Assembly (NCBI RefSeq): GCF_000314005.1
Contig: NZ_JH980292.1
Coordinates: forward strand, 4,602,498 to 4,666,497
Source: Spirulina subsalsa PCC 9445
GTDB lineage: Bacteria; Cyanobacteriota; Cyanobacteriia; Cyanobacteriales; Spirulinaceae
DNA: 64,000 nt
Direction: 5' to 3'
Shown: in pieces, positions 55,865-64,000 of the stretch
How positions within the stretch are numbered: the stretch's first letter is position 1
Layout: the number at the start of each line of letters is the position of its first letter
Made by a program: the position numbers and the translations under genes
Notes under the pieces: model-generated
What the model was told of the DNA's origin: nothing
Databases searched by the model: none
Seen by the model: the letters and a program-made list of their open reading frames with translations, nothing else

Positions 55865-56281
55865 TTATAACAAACGGACGAGAGCAACCCGTCCATATCG
55901 TGGATCCGTTTCAATGGCGATAATCTCCACCTGGGACCAAGAAAAACCGTCCCTTGTTGGAATCGAGAAGGTTGTAGACTCTCCTAAACCGAGAGCGCAA
56001 CAGTGCTTAAAAATGGCGGGTCTATATTGGCGGGGTAAAAAATTTTCTTCTCCCATTTTCCAAGAAGCCTCATTATAAAAAGCCAATTGCCCCTCATAAT
56101 TTAGGATTCCGGCGGGATAATGGAATTGTTCACACCAGCGCAAGGCCAAAAACCATTTAGCCTCAGACAGTCTTGAATAGGTCTTATGTGGGTTCGGATG
56201 TTGTAACACTCGATATCCAGTTTCACATGAAACGATGGTTCCCCCCAAAAAACCAAAGATAGTTCCGATCGCTTCGCTCAT
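55865..56281 (-). CDS. Hypothetical protein, possibly PAS-like
   Basis: This protein of 138 residues is unassigned. The middle (YPAGILNYEGQLAFYNEAS) resembles the start of a PAS fold, and the end, QVEIIAIETDPRYGRVALVRL, resembles its last strands, so a sensory role is possible. There is no membrane segment or known catalytic motif. The ATG at 56281 gives the longest frame. It stands alone between intergenic repeats. Confidence 0.5.
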   Translation of the reverse strand: MSEAIGTIFGFLGGTIVSCETGYRVLQHPNPHKTYSRLSEAKWFLALRWCEQFHYPAGILNYEGQLAFYNEASWKMGEENFLPRQYRPAIFKHCCALGLGESTTFSIPTRDGFSWSQVEIIAIETDPRYGRVALVRLL

Positions 56282-56660
56282 AGCTGATAAACTCCTGTAA
56301 GGATTGAGTTAGGTATAAAAACCCACCCAGCCCATTCATCAATCGGTGCTTTGATGTTATCAGCTTAAATCCTTCTCACCCCGACTCACAGAAATAACGG
56401 AAAGAGTTAATAAAATCCTCTCCACTCACCCAGAATTTTAGATTCTCTTTAGGAATGGGGTCAAAAATGTGACAGAATGATAGATCCCCGACTTTTAAGA
56501 TGGCTTAATAATTCTTAAGCATTTCCGAGATTTGTCCATGAACAGACATCACCTAAAAGCAGGATTTTAGGCGATGTCTACTCTTCACAACGGATTAATG
56601 GCTATTCAAAAAACAAGAGTCTGGAAGGACAATCACTTAACCCGATTCAAGAAGAGTGAA
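56282..56660. other. Intergenic region with a long hairpin
   Basis: No gene is supported in these 379 bases. It contains one strong stem-loop (listed separately) and AT-rich DNA. It lies between the hypothetical gene and the ggpS 3' end, so it carries the ggpS downstream region. Confidence 0.4.
56544..56579. repeat. Long stem-loop downstream of ggpS
   Basis: AGACATC (56544-56550) and CCTAAAA (56552-56558) pair with TTTTAGG (56565-56571) and GATGTCT (56573-56579), with one mismatch, around a 6-base loop. There is no T tract. It may be an RNA structure, a protein site or a remnant of a repeat. Confidence 0.6.
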
Positions 56661-58172
56661 TTAAGTTGTTACTAACTCTTTGTCTTCCACCTCTTGATGT
56701 TTAGTATTTTTAAACTGCTCCAGTAACCGATCCGCCCAGTATTTGACATCATAAGTCGTCACGGTTTTATACATCTTGGTCATGACCTTTTCTTGTTCTT
56801 CAGGAGACATAGCTAAAGCCCGGTCAATCGCATCATTCATGCGGTCAATGGAATAGGGATTAGTCAAAATGGCTTCGGGTAACTCCACGGCCGCCCCCAC
56901 AAACTCGGATAAAATCAAGACCCCATCTTTCCCCTCATGAGCCACAATGTATTCTTTAGCCACAAGATTTAAACCATCTCTTAGGGGGGTTGTCCAACAA
57001 ATATCCGCCGCTTTATAAAGGGCAATCAGTTCATGAAAGGGCAAGGGTTGGGTAAATAATAAAATTGGCGACCAGCCCAATTTTGCATATTTCCCGTTAA
57101 TTTTCCCCACCAACTGTTCAATCTGACTCTGGGCGGTTTTATAGACCCGCATCCCGGCGGCTGGGGTGACACAACTCACCACAAAGTTCACCTTGCCATG
57201 CAACTCAGGACGGCGTTCTAATAAACGCTCGTAAGTTTCCAACATTTCCTGATTGCCTTTTACATAGTCTACCCGTCCAGTGGCGAGGATCAGTTTGCGA
57301 CCTTGTAATTCTTCTTTGATTTTGGCAACGTGAGCCTTGGTTTCTTCTTTTTGCAGGGTATTTAGGATATGTTGAGGATTAGTTCCAACGGGGAAGGCAT
57401 CAATATTGACTAATTGATTTTTATGGCGGATTTTAGTGATGACTTCCGGTTCCGCTAAGGCTGTCCCAACAGGGGTTAGATGTTCCGGGACGGGTTCTTG
57501 TTGGACAATTTCAATTTTCCGTAAACTACGAGCCACGTTGACGAAGTTTTCTGAGTAACGGGGAATGTGGAAGCCCACAATATCACAACAGAGTAAGCTG
57601 TCTACAATGGCTTCTCGCCAAGGCAAGATATTAAAAATATCTACGCTGGGGAAGGGGGTATGGTGGAAGAAGGCAATCCGAGCGTTGGGTTTTTTCTGGC
57701 GGATGTAGTAAGGCGCTAACCAGAGATTGTAATCGTGAATCCAGATTAGGGCATCTTCGGCGGCTTCTTCACAGGCCGCCTCTGCGAACATTTGGTTGAT
57801 TTCTTGGAAGTTCGCCCAGTCGGAACTTTCGTAGGTGAAGTGATAGGGGAAGGAGTGCAAAATAGGCCAAAAGGCTTCTTTTGAGGTGATGTGGTAGAAG
57901 TGTTTGACTTGTTCGGCGCTGAGGGGTATACGATAAACGCTGTAATTGCCTTCTCCTTCGATGTTGACTTTGGTTTCAAAGTTGGTTTTTTGTTTGGCTG
58001 TGACTTGTTTCCAAGCAATCCAAGTGCCGCGACTGACGCTAGCAAAGAAGCTTTTTAGGGTGGGTAGAATTCCGTTGGGGCTTTTCTTTTGGCGGTAGTG
58101 AATGACACCGTTTTCTATGACTTCATCATAGGGTTCGCGGTGGTACAAGATCACAAGATCAGATTTTTGCAT
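56661..58172 (-). CDS. ggpS: Glucosylglycerol-phosphate synthase
   Basis: This enzyme makes glucosylglycerol phosphate from ADP-glucose and glycerol-3-phosphate, the first step to the compatible solute glucosylglycerol in salt-stressed cyanobacteria. The 503-residue length matches Synechocystis GgpS. Distinguishing blocks are ILYHREPYDEVIENG and KKSPNGILPTLKSFF at the N-terminus, with GT20-family motifs HDYNLWLAPYYIR, FHHTPFPSVDIF, GRVDYVKGN and LRDGLNLVAKEYI. The product of the neighbouring glgC, ADP-glucose, is its substrate. A trehalose-phosphate synthase is less likely because of the N-terminal motifs. It is transcribed away from the ctp gene. Confidence 0.93.
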   Translation of the reverse strand: MQKSDLVILYHREPYDEVIENGVIHYRQKKSPNGILPTLKSFFASVSRGTWIAWKQVTAKQKTNFETKVNIEGEGNYSVYRIPLSAEQVKHFYHITSKEAFWPILHSFPYHFTYESSDWANFQEINQMFAEAACEEAAEDALIWIHDYNLWLAPYYIRQKKPNARIAFFHHTPFPSVDIFNILPWREAIVDSLLCCDIVGFHIPRYSENFVNVARSLRKIEIVQQEPVPEHLTPVGTALAEPEVITKIRHKNQLVNIDAFPVGTNPQHILNTLQKEETKAHVAKIKEELQGRKLILATGRVDYVKGNQEMLETYERLLERRPELHGKVNFVVSCVTPAAGMRVYKTAQSQIEQLVGKINGKYAKLGWSPILLFTQPLPFHELIALYKAADICWTTPLRDGLNLVAKEYIVAHEGKDGVLILSEFVGAAVELPEAILTNPYSIDRMNDAIDRALAMSPEEQEKVMTKMYKTVTTYDVKYWADRLLEQFKNTKHQEVEDKELVTT

Positions 58173-58539
58173 GGTTGTTTTGTCTCAGTTATAGGGTTAA
58201 AGAATGAATGGGTTGGGAGTTGGCGATCGCACCAATCCCCAAAAACAGCAGGATCAAGGATGAATCCTTGTCTCAAATCCTTGTCTTGTCGGTGGGAATA
58301 CCTGCTGATGGGTTGGGACTCAAAACCTTTCCCAGAAGTCCGTTTAGCTATGTCATGATTTTCCAATAAACTCGATGGCTAGAGATATCAAACCTCTGGG
58401 CAAATAGACACAATACATTGTCTGTACAATATCATACCAGATTTCGCCCATTCCGGATCATCCCCCGTAGATCCCGCCAAAAACAAGGGAGAGCAATGCT
58501 CTCCCCCAGCCTTCACTATGAGCGTCACGTTTCGTCCGG

Positions 58540-58624
58540 AATAGGCTGCTTTGGTACTGTAGAGTTACCCCAGTATGGCCTTTCACGTAAAGTAATCGGG
58601 AGCGCGGAAGCCCCCATCTTTTAA
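58540..58624 (+). pseudogene. Possible TnpB C-terminal remnant of an IS200/IS605-type element
   Basis: A frame ending at 58624 encodes GTVELPQYGLSRKVIGSAEAP, which resembles the end of some cyanobacterial TnpB-type proteins, but the match is from memory and weak. Nothing upstream resembles RuvC motifs, so at best only the tail survives. The stop lies inside a downstream hairpin. Confidence 0.3.
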
Positions 58625-58646
58625 GTGGGCGAGGAAGCGCGACTCG

Positions 58647-58769
58647 GGCGGCTTTAGCCGCCGTGAAAGTATGTTACCTAAAATGTCGGCTTGAAGGCTC
58701 TCGGTTTTACCGATGAGATGAAAAGACGACCAATTTAGGGCTACAGAAAGCCCCCGACCGTAGTCGGGG
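58647..58769 (+). ncRNA. Candidate right-end/guide-RNA-like hairpins of a decayed IS605-type element
   Basis: GGCGGCT/AGCCGCC (58647-58662) and CCCCGAC/GTCGGGG (58752-58769) are perfect stems in the place where intact elements carry the omega-RNA scaffold and right end. This is inferred from form and position; expression is not shown. Confidence 0.3.
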
Positions 58770-58875
58770 TAAGCTTACGAGAACTTGTTCCACACAGAAC
58801 AGAATTCCTGTGTTAGAGTGAGCATAAGACCTCCTGTAACAACATCCTCCCCATCAGCGCGATAGATAATAGCTT

Positions 58876-60159
58876 ATGGTATTTACAACTCGCGGGCTAG
58901 TTTTTGGCACAACAGCATTAGTAATCACCACCGTGGCCATCATGGGCGCCCTGCCCCAGAGCAAAGCTTTTTTCAATGAAAGTCCTAAAGAGCTAGTTGA
59001 TGAAGTTTGGCAGATTATTAATCGTCAATATGTCGATGCGACCTTTAATCAAGTCGATTGGCGTGCGGTACGCAATGAGTATTTAGACCGGAATTATAGT
59101 AGTTCCGATGAAGCCTACAAAGCGATTCGGGAAATGCTCGAACGCCTTGAAGACCCCTATACTCGTTTTATGAATCCAGAAGAGTTCAAAAATATGCAGA
59201 TTGACACTTCTGGAGAACTTACTGGGGTAGGTATCCAAATTTCCAAAGACGAGCCATCAGATCGTTTAATTGTCGTGTCTCCCATTGAAGACAGTCCAGC
59301 CTATGAAGCGGGGATTCTCTCCAAAGATATCATCATGAGAATTGATGGCAAAGACACCCTCGGCATGGACGTTAATGAGGCAGTGCAACTGATTCGCGGT
59401 AAAGTTGGCTCTCAAGTGGTGCTGACGATTCGACGGGGTGAAGAAGAAATAGACTATCCCATTACCCGCGCCAAAATTGAAATTCATCCAGTCCGTGCGA
59501 GATTACAACACACAGAATTAGGCAATATTGGCTATATTCGCTTGAATCAATTTAACGCCAATGCAGCCAAAGATATGCGGGAAGCGATTCAAGACTTTGA
59601 AGCCAAAAACGTCGCAGGTTATATTCTTGACCTCCGTTCTAACCCCGGTGGGCTGCTTTACGCCAGCATTGAAATTGCTCGAATGTTTATCCCCGAAGGT
59701 ACGATTGTTTCAACAGTTAATCGGGATGGAGAGATGGATCGGCAGGTGGCTAACAATCGCTCCTTAACAGATAAACCGATGGTGGTTTTAGTGGATGGCG
59801 GTTCGGCCAGTGCCAGCGAGATTCTCTCAGGAGCCCTCCAAGATAATGATCGGGCGGTGTTAGTGGGAACTCAAACCTTTGGCAAAGGTTTAGTCCAGTC
59901 CGTGCGGAGTGTGGGCAATGGCGCAGGTTTAGCGGTGACTATTGCTAAATATCTCACCCCTAGTGGTCGGGATATTAATAAAGAGGGGATTCCGCCAGAT
60001 ATTGTTTTCGAGATGAGCGAAGAAGAGCGGAAAAACCTACAAACCAATAACGAAAAACTCGGAACTTTAGATGATCCCCAATTTGCTAAGGCTTTAGAAG
60101 TCTTGCGGGAAGAAATTGCTGCGAAAACGGGGATTCGTGTAGACGCGACCCCTCATTAG
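58876..60159 (+). CDS. Carboxyl-terminal processing protease
   Basis: This S41 serine protease of 427 residues trims C-termini of exported proteins; the CtpA paralogue processes photosystem II D1. A signal-anchor lies in the first 25 residues. A helical region is followed by a PDZ domain (about 100-190, with LTGVGIQISKD and AGILSKDIIMRIDG) and the catalytic domain with Ser in GGSASASEIL and Lys in TFGKGLVQ. Which paralogue (CtpA, CtpB or CtpC type) cannot be settled here. The start ATG is at 58876. Confidence 0.95.
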   Translation: MVFTTRGLVFGTTALVITTVAIMGALPQSKAFFNESPKELVDEVWQIINRQYVDATFNQVDWRAVRNEYLDRNYSSSDEAYKAIREMLERLEDPYTRFMNPEEFKNMQIDTSGELTGVGIQISKDEPSDRLIVVSPIEDSPAYEAGILSKDIIMRIDGKDTLGMDVNEAVQLIRGKVGSQVVLTIRRGEEEIDYPITRAKIEIHPVRARLQHTELGNIGYIRLNQFNANAAKDMREAIQDFEAKNVAGYILDLRSNPGGLLYASIEIARMFIPEGTIVSTVNRDGEMDRQVANNRSLTDKPMVVLVDGGSASASEILSGALQDNDRAVLVGTQTFGKGLVQSVRSVGNGAGLAVTIAKYLTPSGRDINKEGIPPDIVFEMSEEERKNLQTNNEKLGTLDDPQFAKALEVLREEIAAKTGIRVDATPH

Positions 60160-60193
60160 TTCGTGATATATTAGGCAATGATTCAAAAGCATT

Positions 60194-60230
60194 GGGATTG
60201 GAGTTAAACTGAACTCTAGTCCCATTTTGC
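60194..60230 (+). terminator. Possible weak terminator after the ctp gene
   Basis: GGGA and GAGTT (60194-60205) pair with AACTC and TCCC (60212-60223), with a 3-base internal mismatch, then ATTTTGC. The T tract is short, so this is only a candidate. Confidence 0.35.
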
Positions 60231-60295
60231 TATTGTTGATTGATTGTTTAGTGGCTGAATTGGCCTCTTTTTTGATTCCTACAGAGAAAAACAGC

Positions 60296-60679
60296 ATGGA
60301 ACGAATTACCCCGGAAGAACTAGCAAAATGGCGGAGTCAGTTGGTCAATTATCTACCCGCCCAAAAAGCACTATTAGAACTTGAGGACTGTGAGGGGGAT
60401 TTAGAAGATGCCGCCATTTCTTTAGCGATTCGGGCGGGACAACAACCCCAACAAGATAATGCCGAATGGTTGGCCTCCCTAGCGAAACGCTGCCGCGCTG
60501 CCATTTGTCAGGACAGTATTTTGCGGGAGAATATCGCCACGGGGGAATTAGAAAAAGCGGCCATTGCACTCGCTAATTTAGATTTAATTCCGCCAATTCT
60601 CGCAACTCCGGTGTTGTTTTATGTGCTGAAACAAGGTTTAGATCAATTTTGCCAGCCGTTTGATCAAACTCCTGATTAG
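60296..60679 (+). CDS. Conserved-type hypothetical protein
   Basis: This protein of 127 residues is of unknown function. It is rich in Ala, Gln and Leu, with pairs of helices (LEDAAISLAIRAG, EKAAIALANLDL) and no membrane part. I chose the ATG at 60296, which begins MERITPEELAKW; an upstream GTG-type frame from 60227 adds 23 residues of poor quality. It may be a helical scaffold. No pathway can be assigned from its neighbours. Confidence 0.55.
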   Translation: MERITPEELAKWRSQLVNYLPAQKALLELEDCEGDLEDAAISLAIRAGQQPQQDNAEWLASLAKRCRAAICQDSILRENIATGELEKAAIALANLDLIPPILATPVLFYVLKQGLDQFCQPFDQTPD

Positions 60680-60842
60680 CTCCCGAGGGACTGTAGAAAG
60701 GAACAAGTTAAAAGGGGCAACAAAACTCAGGAACAATTGTGAGCTTTAAGACTTCAAAGGTACTCTGAGGACGTTTGCAAGCGTTGTCCAATAATTAACT
60801 TTAAACTTTTTTGATTCAGTCACACCCTACTGGAGTTCTGTT

Positions 60843-61127
60843 ATGTGGAATTGGGCTAAACAATGTTTTTTTTCTGCCTCAACACAACCGTTAGGGGTTC
60901 ATTCTTCCCCGAGTCGTCATCGAAAAAATCGCAATCATCGCCATTTTTGTGGTCCGGCCATTGTGGAAGAAATGATTCATCCCCATTGCCGCGGCCGGGT
61001 GCGTTATCGTGCGGGGTGGTGGTTTGCCCTCTGTGAACAGGAAACGATCATTTCACCGGGGGAAGTGGTGGAAGTGGTGGGGATTCAAAATATTACCTTG
61101 TTGGTGAAACCGCGATCGCACGTTTAA
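60843..61127 (+). CDS. Small NfeD-like OB-fold protein
   Basis: The protein has 94 residues. The first 35 are basic and His-rich. The rest resembles the soluble C-terminal OB domain of NfeD proteins (GPAIVEEMIHPHCRGRVRYRAGWWFALCEQ, ISPGEVVEVVGIQNITLLVKP). NfeD proteins work with stomatin-like membrane proteins, but here no membrane segment is present, so the OB part is free-standing. Its partner is unknown. Confidence 0.75.
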   Translation: MWNWAKQCFFSASTQPLGVHSSPSRHRKNRNHRHFCGPAIVEEMIHPHCRGRVRYRAGWWFALCEQETIISPGEVVEVVGIQNITLLVKPRSHV

Positions 61128-61253
61128 AGCTTCTAGAACCTGAACATCCTGTGCTTCTTTACGGCTCAGATTTGCTCCTCATACTCAAAATCCCCTAGAA
61201 TATCCTCTAGACCATGATAAATAAAGCATTGATAAGTTCAGGTAAAAACGAAT

Positions 61254-61592
61254 ATGACAGCGCAAATTCAATTTTCTAGAGGGATTGCAGAAGAGACAGT
61301 CCCTGATGTCCGTGTGACGCGCAACCGGAACGGGAACGGCGGCACCGCGACGTTTTATTTTGATGATCCCAATATCTTAAGCGCGGAAAATAGTGACGAG
61401 ATCACCGGGATGTACTTGGTGGATAGTGAAGGGGAGATTATGACCCGGGAAGTGAAGGGGAAATTTATTAATGGTCAAGCTCGTGCCATTGAAGCCCTGT
61501 TAGTGATGCGTTCTGAGGAGGAATGGGAACGTTTCCTGCGTTTTATGCAGCGTTATGCGGAAACCCAAGGTTTAGAATTAACTCGTTCTTAA
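61254..61592 (+). CDS. psb28: Photosystem II assembly protein Psb28
   Basis: This peripheral assembly factor of photosystem II binds the CP47 module and protects the centre before oxygen evolution. The 112-residue length and the blocks [32 protein letters not shown] and [27 protein letters not shown] are definitive. It is cytosolic or stromal-side, with no signal peptide. It lies directly upstream of the moaB/mogA-type gene. Confidence 0.97.
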   Translation: MTAQIQFSRGIAEETVPDVRVTRNRNGNGGTATFYFDDPNILSAENSDEITGMYLVDSEGEIMTREVKGKFINGQARAIEALLVMRSEEEWERFLRFMQRYAETQGLELTRS

Positions 61593-61613
61593 TTGGTTTT
61601 TGACTCCTTTCTG

Positions 61614-62120
61614 ATGATCCTAACCCCTCATCCTGATTCTGACCCAAAGGCGTTATCTTGCGCGGTGATTACCGTTAGTGATACGCGAACCGTGGAAACG
61701 GATCGGAGTGGTGCGTTGATGCGGCGTTTGTTGAGTGAGGCGGGTCATCAGATTGTTTTCTATCAAGTGCTGCGGGATGAACCCCAAATGATTCAAGCTC
61801 AATTGATGGATTGGGGGAAAAATTCCCAGTTACAGGTGATTTTGCTCAATGGGGGGACGGGGATTGCCCCACGAGACAGGACCTATGATGCCATTGTTCC
61901 CCTGTTGGAAAAGACGTTACCGGGGTTTGGGGAACTGTTCCGACTGTTGAGTTTTCAGGAAATTGGTTCTCGGGCGATGGCTTCTCGGGCGATCGCAGGA
62001 ATTTATCAGAATAAGCTGATCTTTTCTGTTCCGGGCTCCACAAATGCGGTGCAATTAGCGATGGAGCGCCTGATTTTGCCGGAATTAAATCATCTCGAAT
62101 CAGTGATTAGTCAATCCTAA
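61614..62120 (+). CDS. MogA/MoaB-family molybdopterin-binding protein
   Basis: This protein of 168 residues belongs to the family that adenylates molybdopterin or otherwise acts in molybdenum-cofactor synthesis. Motifs are CAVITVSDTRTVETDRSGAL, ILLNGGTGIAPRDRTYDAI, PGFGELFR, GSRAMASRAIAG and FSVPGSTNAVQLA. MogA and MoaB cannot be told apart from this alone. I chose the ATG at 61614, after the psb28 stop; a TTG at 61593 is possible. Confidence 0.93.
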   Translation: MILTPHPDSDPKALSCAVITVSDTRTVETDRSGALMRRLLSEAGHQIVFYQVLRDEPQMIQAQLMDWGKNSQLQVILLNGGTGIAPRDRTYDAIVPLLEKTLPGFGELFRLLSFQEIGSRAMASRAIAGIYQNKLIFSVPGSTNAVQLAMERLILPELNHLESVISQS

Positions 62121-62131
62121 ACCAGGAACAG

Positions 62132-63343
62132 CTAATCGCTTGCCCGTTGAGAACCCCAACGATCTTGGGGCAGGAAGTTGCGATCGCGCGGAATGGCCGC
62201 CACAGGTTCAGTCAACGTAAACTGACCCAGAGTAATCCACTGTTTTAGTTCTAGCGCCACTTGTCGGGACAGGCGAAGACTGGCTAGGGGGGCAGTGCGT
62301 ACCGTTTGCCCATCGATTTTAATTTGACCGCTTTTCAGGGCAGCATAACTGACTAAACCAAAGGTCGGACGGACGCGGCGAGGAATGGAAAAGTCTACCA
62401 CGGGGGCGACAATATCTTGATCTTGAATAGCTGCATGGGCGACAACTTGTTCATGGAGAACAGGCAGGGGAACCCCTACGCCCAACATGATAGACGCGCC
62501 ATAGTTTTTGAAGTAACAGCCCCGCACCCATTGGGGGGTCATTTGTTTTGCATCCCCAATCACGGCCAGAGTGGCTGCTGGGCCAATAGGGGTTTCATTG
62601 GGGAGGCGCTTCTGTAAGGGGAAGTGTTGGGTGCCTTCCCAAGTGATGTAACCAATGCCGCCCCCTAAAAAGATTTTCGTACCAATGCCGATGACTTCCA
62701 GTTGGGGATCATTGAATAGGGGGGAAATAGCACCGGGGTTAGAATAAACCGCATTGCCGAGACAGGGATAGAGGGGGCCAAGGTAAGTGTAGAGAGTGCG
62801 ATCGCCTCCATTCACCCCAACAATAAAATTTTGATATAGATTACGAGGATTAAATAAGTAAAACTGATTAATTGTCTCTCGGGTGATGGTAGTTTCAAAG
62901 GAGGGGAGGGGGTAACAATCGGTTACTTGCCCCAGCGCCCGCAGTTGTACAGGTTTCCCGGCAATCAGATCCTCAATGACATGACCGCCCCCCCGTTCTG
63001 GCAGCACCGTATTTAAGCGGCTTTCTTCTGCGTCCCCTAGGCCGCCATATTCGGCCATCACCGTAGCCCCAAGGTATAAATCCACTGCACCCAGTCCCGC
63101 ATAGGCTGGAACGCCTTCTAGCCAGCACTGACGAATTTTGATCGGGGGGTCCGTATGGCCGAGGTTGAAGATTGCCCCGGTGGACTCCATGGGTTCAAAG
63201 GTTCCCGTTGTGATCACATCGACTTCTTGGGTGGTTTGGGTCACGCCCACTTCTTGGACTCGGGCTTTCAGTTCCTCAACGGTCAAAACAACGGCTTTTT
63301 GTTGTTGGATTTTTTCGTTAATTTCGGCGACGGTTCTTTGCAA
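62132..63343 (-). CDS. Homocysteine-biosynthesis-type protein (DUF39)
   Basis: This protein of 403 residues has the DUF39 blocks VITTGTFEPMESTGAIFNLG, WLEGVPAYAGLGAVDLYLGAT, GGGHVIEDLIAGKPV, INQFYLFNPRNLYQNFIVG, FLGGGIGYITWEGTQHFP and RGCYFKNYGASIMLGVG. In anaerobes, relatives make homocysteine from sulphide and aspartate semialdehyde. The start ATG is at 63343. It converges on the moaB/mogA-type gene, with 11 bases between the two stop codons. Confidence 0.9.
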   Translation of the reverse strand: MQRTVAEINEKIQQQKAVVLTVEELKARVQEVGVTQTTQEVDVITTGTFEPMESTGAIFNLGHTDPPIKIRQCWLEGVPAYAGLGAVDLYLGATVMAEYGGLGDAEESRLNTVLPERGGGHVIEDLIAGKPVQLRALGQVTDCYPLPSFETTITRETINQFYLFNPRNLYQNFIVGVNGGDRTLYTYLGPLYPCLGNAVYSNPGAISPLFNDPQLEVIGIGTKIFLGGGIGYITWEGTQHFPLQKRLPNETPIGPAATLAVIGDAKQMTPQWVRGCYFKNYGASIMLGVGVPLPVLHEQVVAHAAIQDQDIVAPVVDFSIPRRVRPTFGLVSYAALKSGQIKIDGQTVRTAPLASLRLSRQVALELKQWITLGQFTLTEPVAAIPRDRNFLPQDRWGSQRASD

Positions 63344-63496
63344 AATGGGGACACTCCTTCTGGGGCAGATAAGAATTCAGCATTTCTGGTTTTATCCGCT
63401 CTTTTAACTTTATGATTTTCTAGAAAATCTATGATGATCTAGTAAGGCTGCGGTATTCCTATTCAGTCAACTGATGAAGTATTATTGCCATCAACA

Positions 63497-64000
63497 TCAA
63501 GTCTTTAGCTTAACCACATCATCCCAGTTAGAGACGCTATAATAATCATGTCTTCGATTAATTACAGTGCTTGACTGTATTTGTTTATTCAGTTGTGACC
63601 ACCAGTGCCAATCGTGCCGAGAATGATTCACTCCTAAACGGGCGGTAAAGGTACTGGGTAATCTTTCACTCAATCGCATACCTCGTCTAGCTATAGCTAA
63701 AGCTGCGACAACATCACTTGAGAGTCCATACATACGGGCATATTTGACCATACCAATTAGGCTGGTAAAGGCTGGATTAACTTCAATTAGGTAAATCCCT
63801 CGGTTAGAGCAGATAGCCTTTAAGGTTTTAAAAAATTGGCTATAAGCCCAACCTGATAGAATTCTTGCATATTTCTTACCTCTTTCTCTGAACTCGGCTT
63901 TTTTATTCTGGAAGTCTAGTATTTCATGAACAATAGGACAGGTATAAAAATCTGCCAGTGTAGCCAGTTCCAAGCAAGCTTTGACGATTTGAGCTTGTGC
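63497..64000 (-). CDS. TnpB-like (IS605 OrfB-type) protein, C-terminal part (5' end outside window)
   Basis: This is a fragment of a TnpB/Fanzor-type RNA-guided nuclease relative. The reading frame runs off the window's right edge, so the 5' part is missing. Visible are HEILDFQNKK, with the RuvC-II glutamate, followed by GKKYARILSGWAYSQF, and KYARMYGLSSDVVAALAIARRG, with the RuvC-III aspartate. The characteristic zinc-finger region is not recognised. Ancestry with IS200/IS605 elements is clear, but whether this copy is active cannot be read here. Confidence 0.85.
   Translation of the reverse strand, partial: AQAQIVKACLELATLADFYTCPIVHEILDFQNKKAEFRERGKKYARILSGWAYSQFFKTLKAICSNRGIYLIEVNPAFTSLIGMVKYARMYGLSSDVVAALAIARRGMRLSERLPSTFTARLGVNHSRHDWHWWSQLNKQIQSSTVINRRHDYYSVSNWDDVVKLKT

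Larger units (their letters stand above)
58173..58875. other. Intergenic region with transposon-end remnants
   Basis: No intact gene is present. The first half is HIP1-containing unique DNA between the ggpS start and 58400. The second half holds a short TnpB-like C-terminal remnant and two stem-loops typical of an IS200/IS605-family right end (listed separately). Confidence 0.5.

Noticed and set aside
1..64000. CRISPR array, rRNA or tRNA genes
   Set aside because: No regularly spaced repeats and no clover-leaf or rRNA signature found on reading; the many repeats seen are dispersed palindromes.

Overview
This is cyanobacterial chromosome. Evidence includes many HIP1 octamers (GCGATCGC), cyanophycin synthetase, Psb28, a cytochrome c6-like protein, the C-terminal half of a naturally split DnaE intein gene, glucosylglycerol-phosphate synthase (a salt-acclimation marker), a likely cyanobacteriochrome kinase and many small palindromic repeats. 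The best guess is a filamentous, moderately halotolerant Oscillatoriales-type organism; the species cannot be named from the sequence alone.

Layout. 1-1.8 kb: 3' part of cphA with a strong terminator. 1.9-8.1 kb: an accessory, defence-like region. It has a HEPN-like small protein overlapping a large ATPase (BolA-like N-terminus, a KGGVGR P-loop and a second P-loop domain). Facing it is a two-gene module of a BrxD-like (DUF2791) ATPase and a membrane-anchored coiled-coil protein with a TerB-C-like end. This second module is bracketed by inverted copies of a short IS-end-like repeat. 8.1-19.6 kb: an adenylate cyclase, dnaE-C with its split intein, a membrane protein, a multi-PAS kinase, a phosphodiester-glycosidase-like exoprotein and a response regulator. 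19.7-24.7 kb: a type I secretion-like HlyD/ABC pair whose ATPase lacks several canonical catalytic residues. 24.8-31.6 kb: a small membrane protein, a REC-adenylate cyclase, a MATE exporter and a four-GAF kinase. 31.9-43.3 kb: mostly housekeeping (S4 protein, glgC, metallophosphatase, cytochrome c, cobM, a ChlP-family reductase, frr-pyrH, a redoxin, a GH104 lysozyme-like protein, an SDR, DUF1997). 43.5-47.8 kb: two tandem REC-WD40 proteins without the usual phospho-acceptor. 47.9-55.6 kb: divergent Lrp/LysE, a solo HicB, a Ser/Thr kinase-GUN4 fusion, a LolD/MacB-type ATPase, a MASE-like kinase, ExbB and a transglutaminase-like protein. 55.8-64 kb: ggpS, transposon-end remnants, a Ctp protease, an NfeD-like OB protein, psb28, moaB/mogA, a DUF39 protein and the C-terminal part of a TnpB-like protein running off the window.

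The window is rich in signalling: two class III cyclases, three HEINNP-type kinases, one conventional and two degenerate receivers, and a Ser/Thr kinase. The best candidates for an undescribed system are the two neighbouring ATPase modules at 1.97-8.03 kb. All family assignments come from reading motifs; no database search was run.
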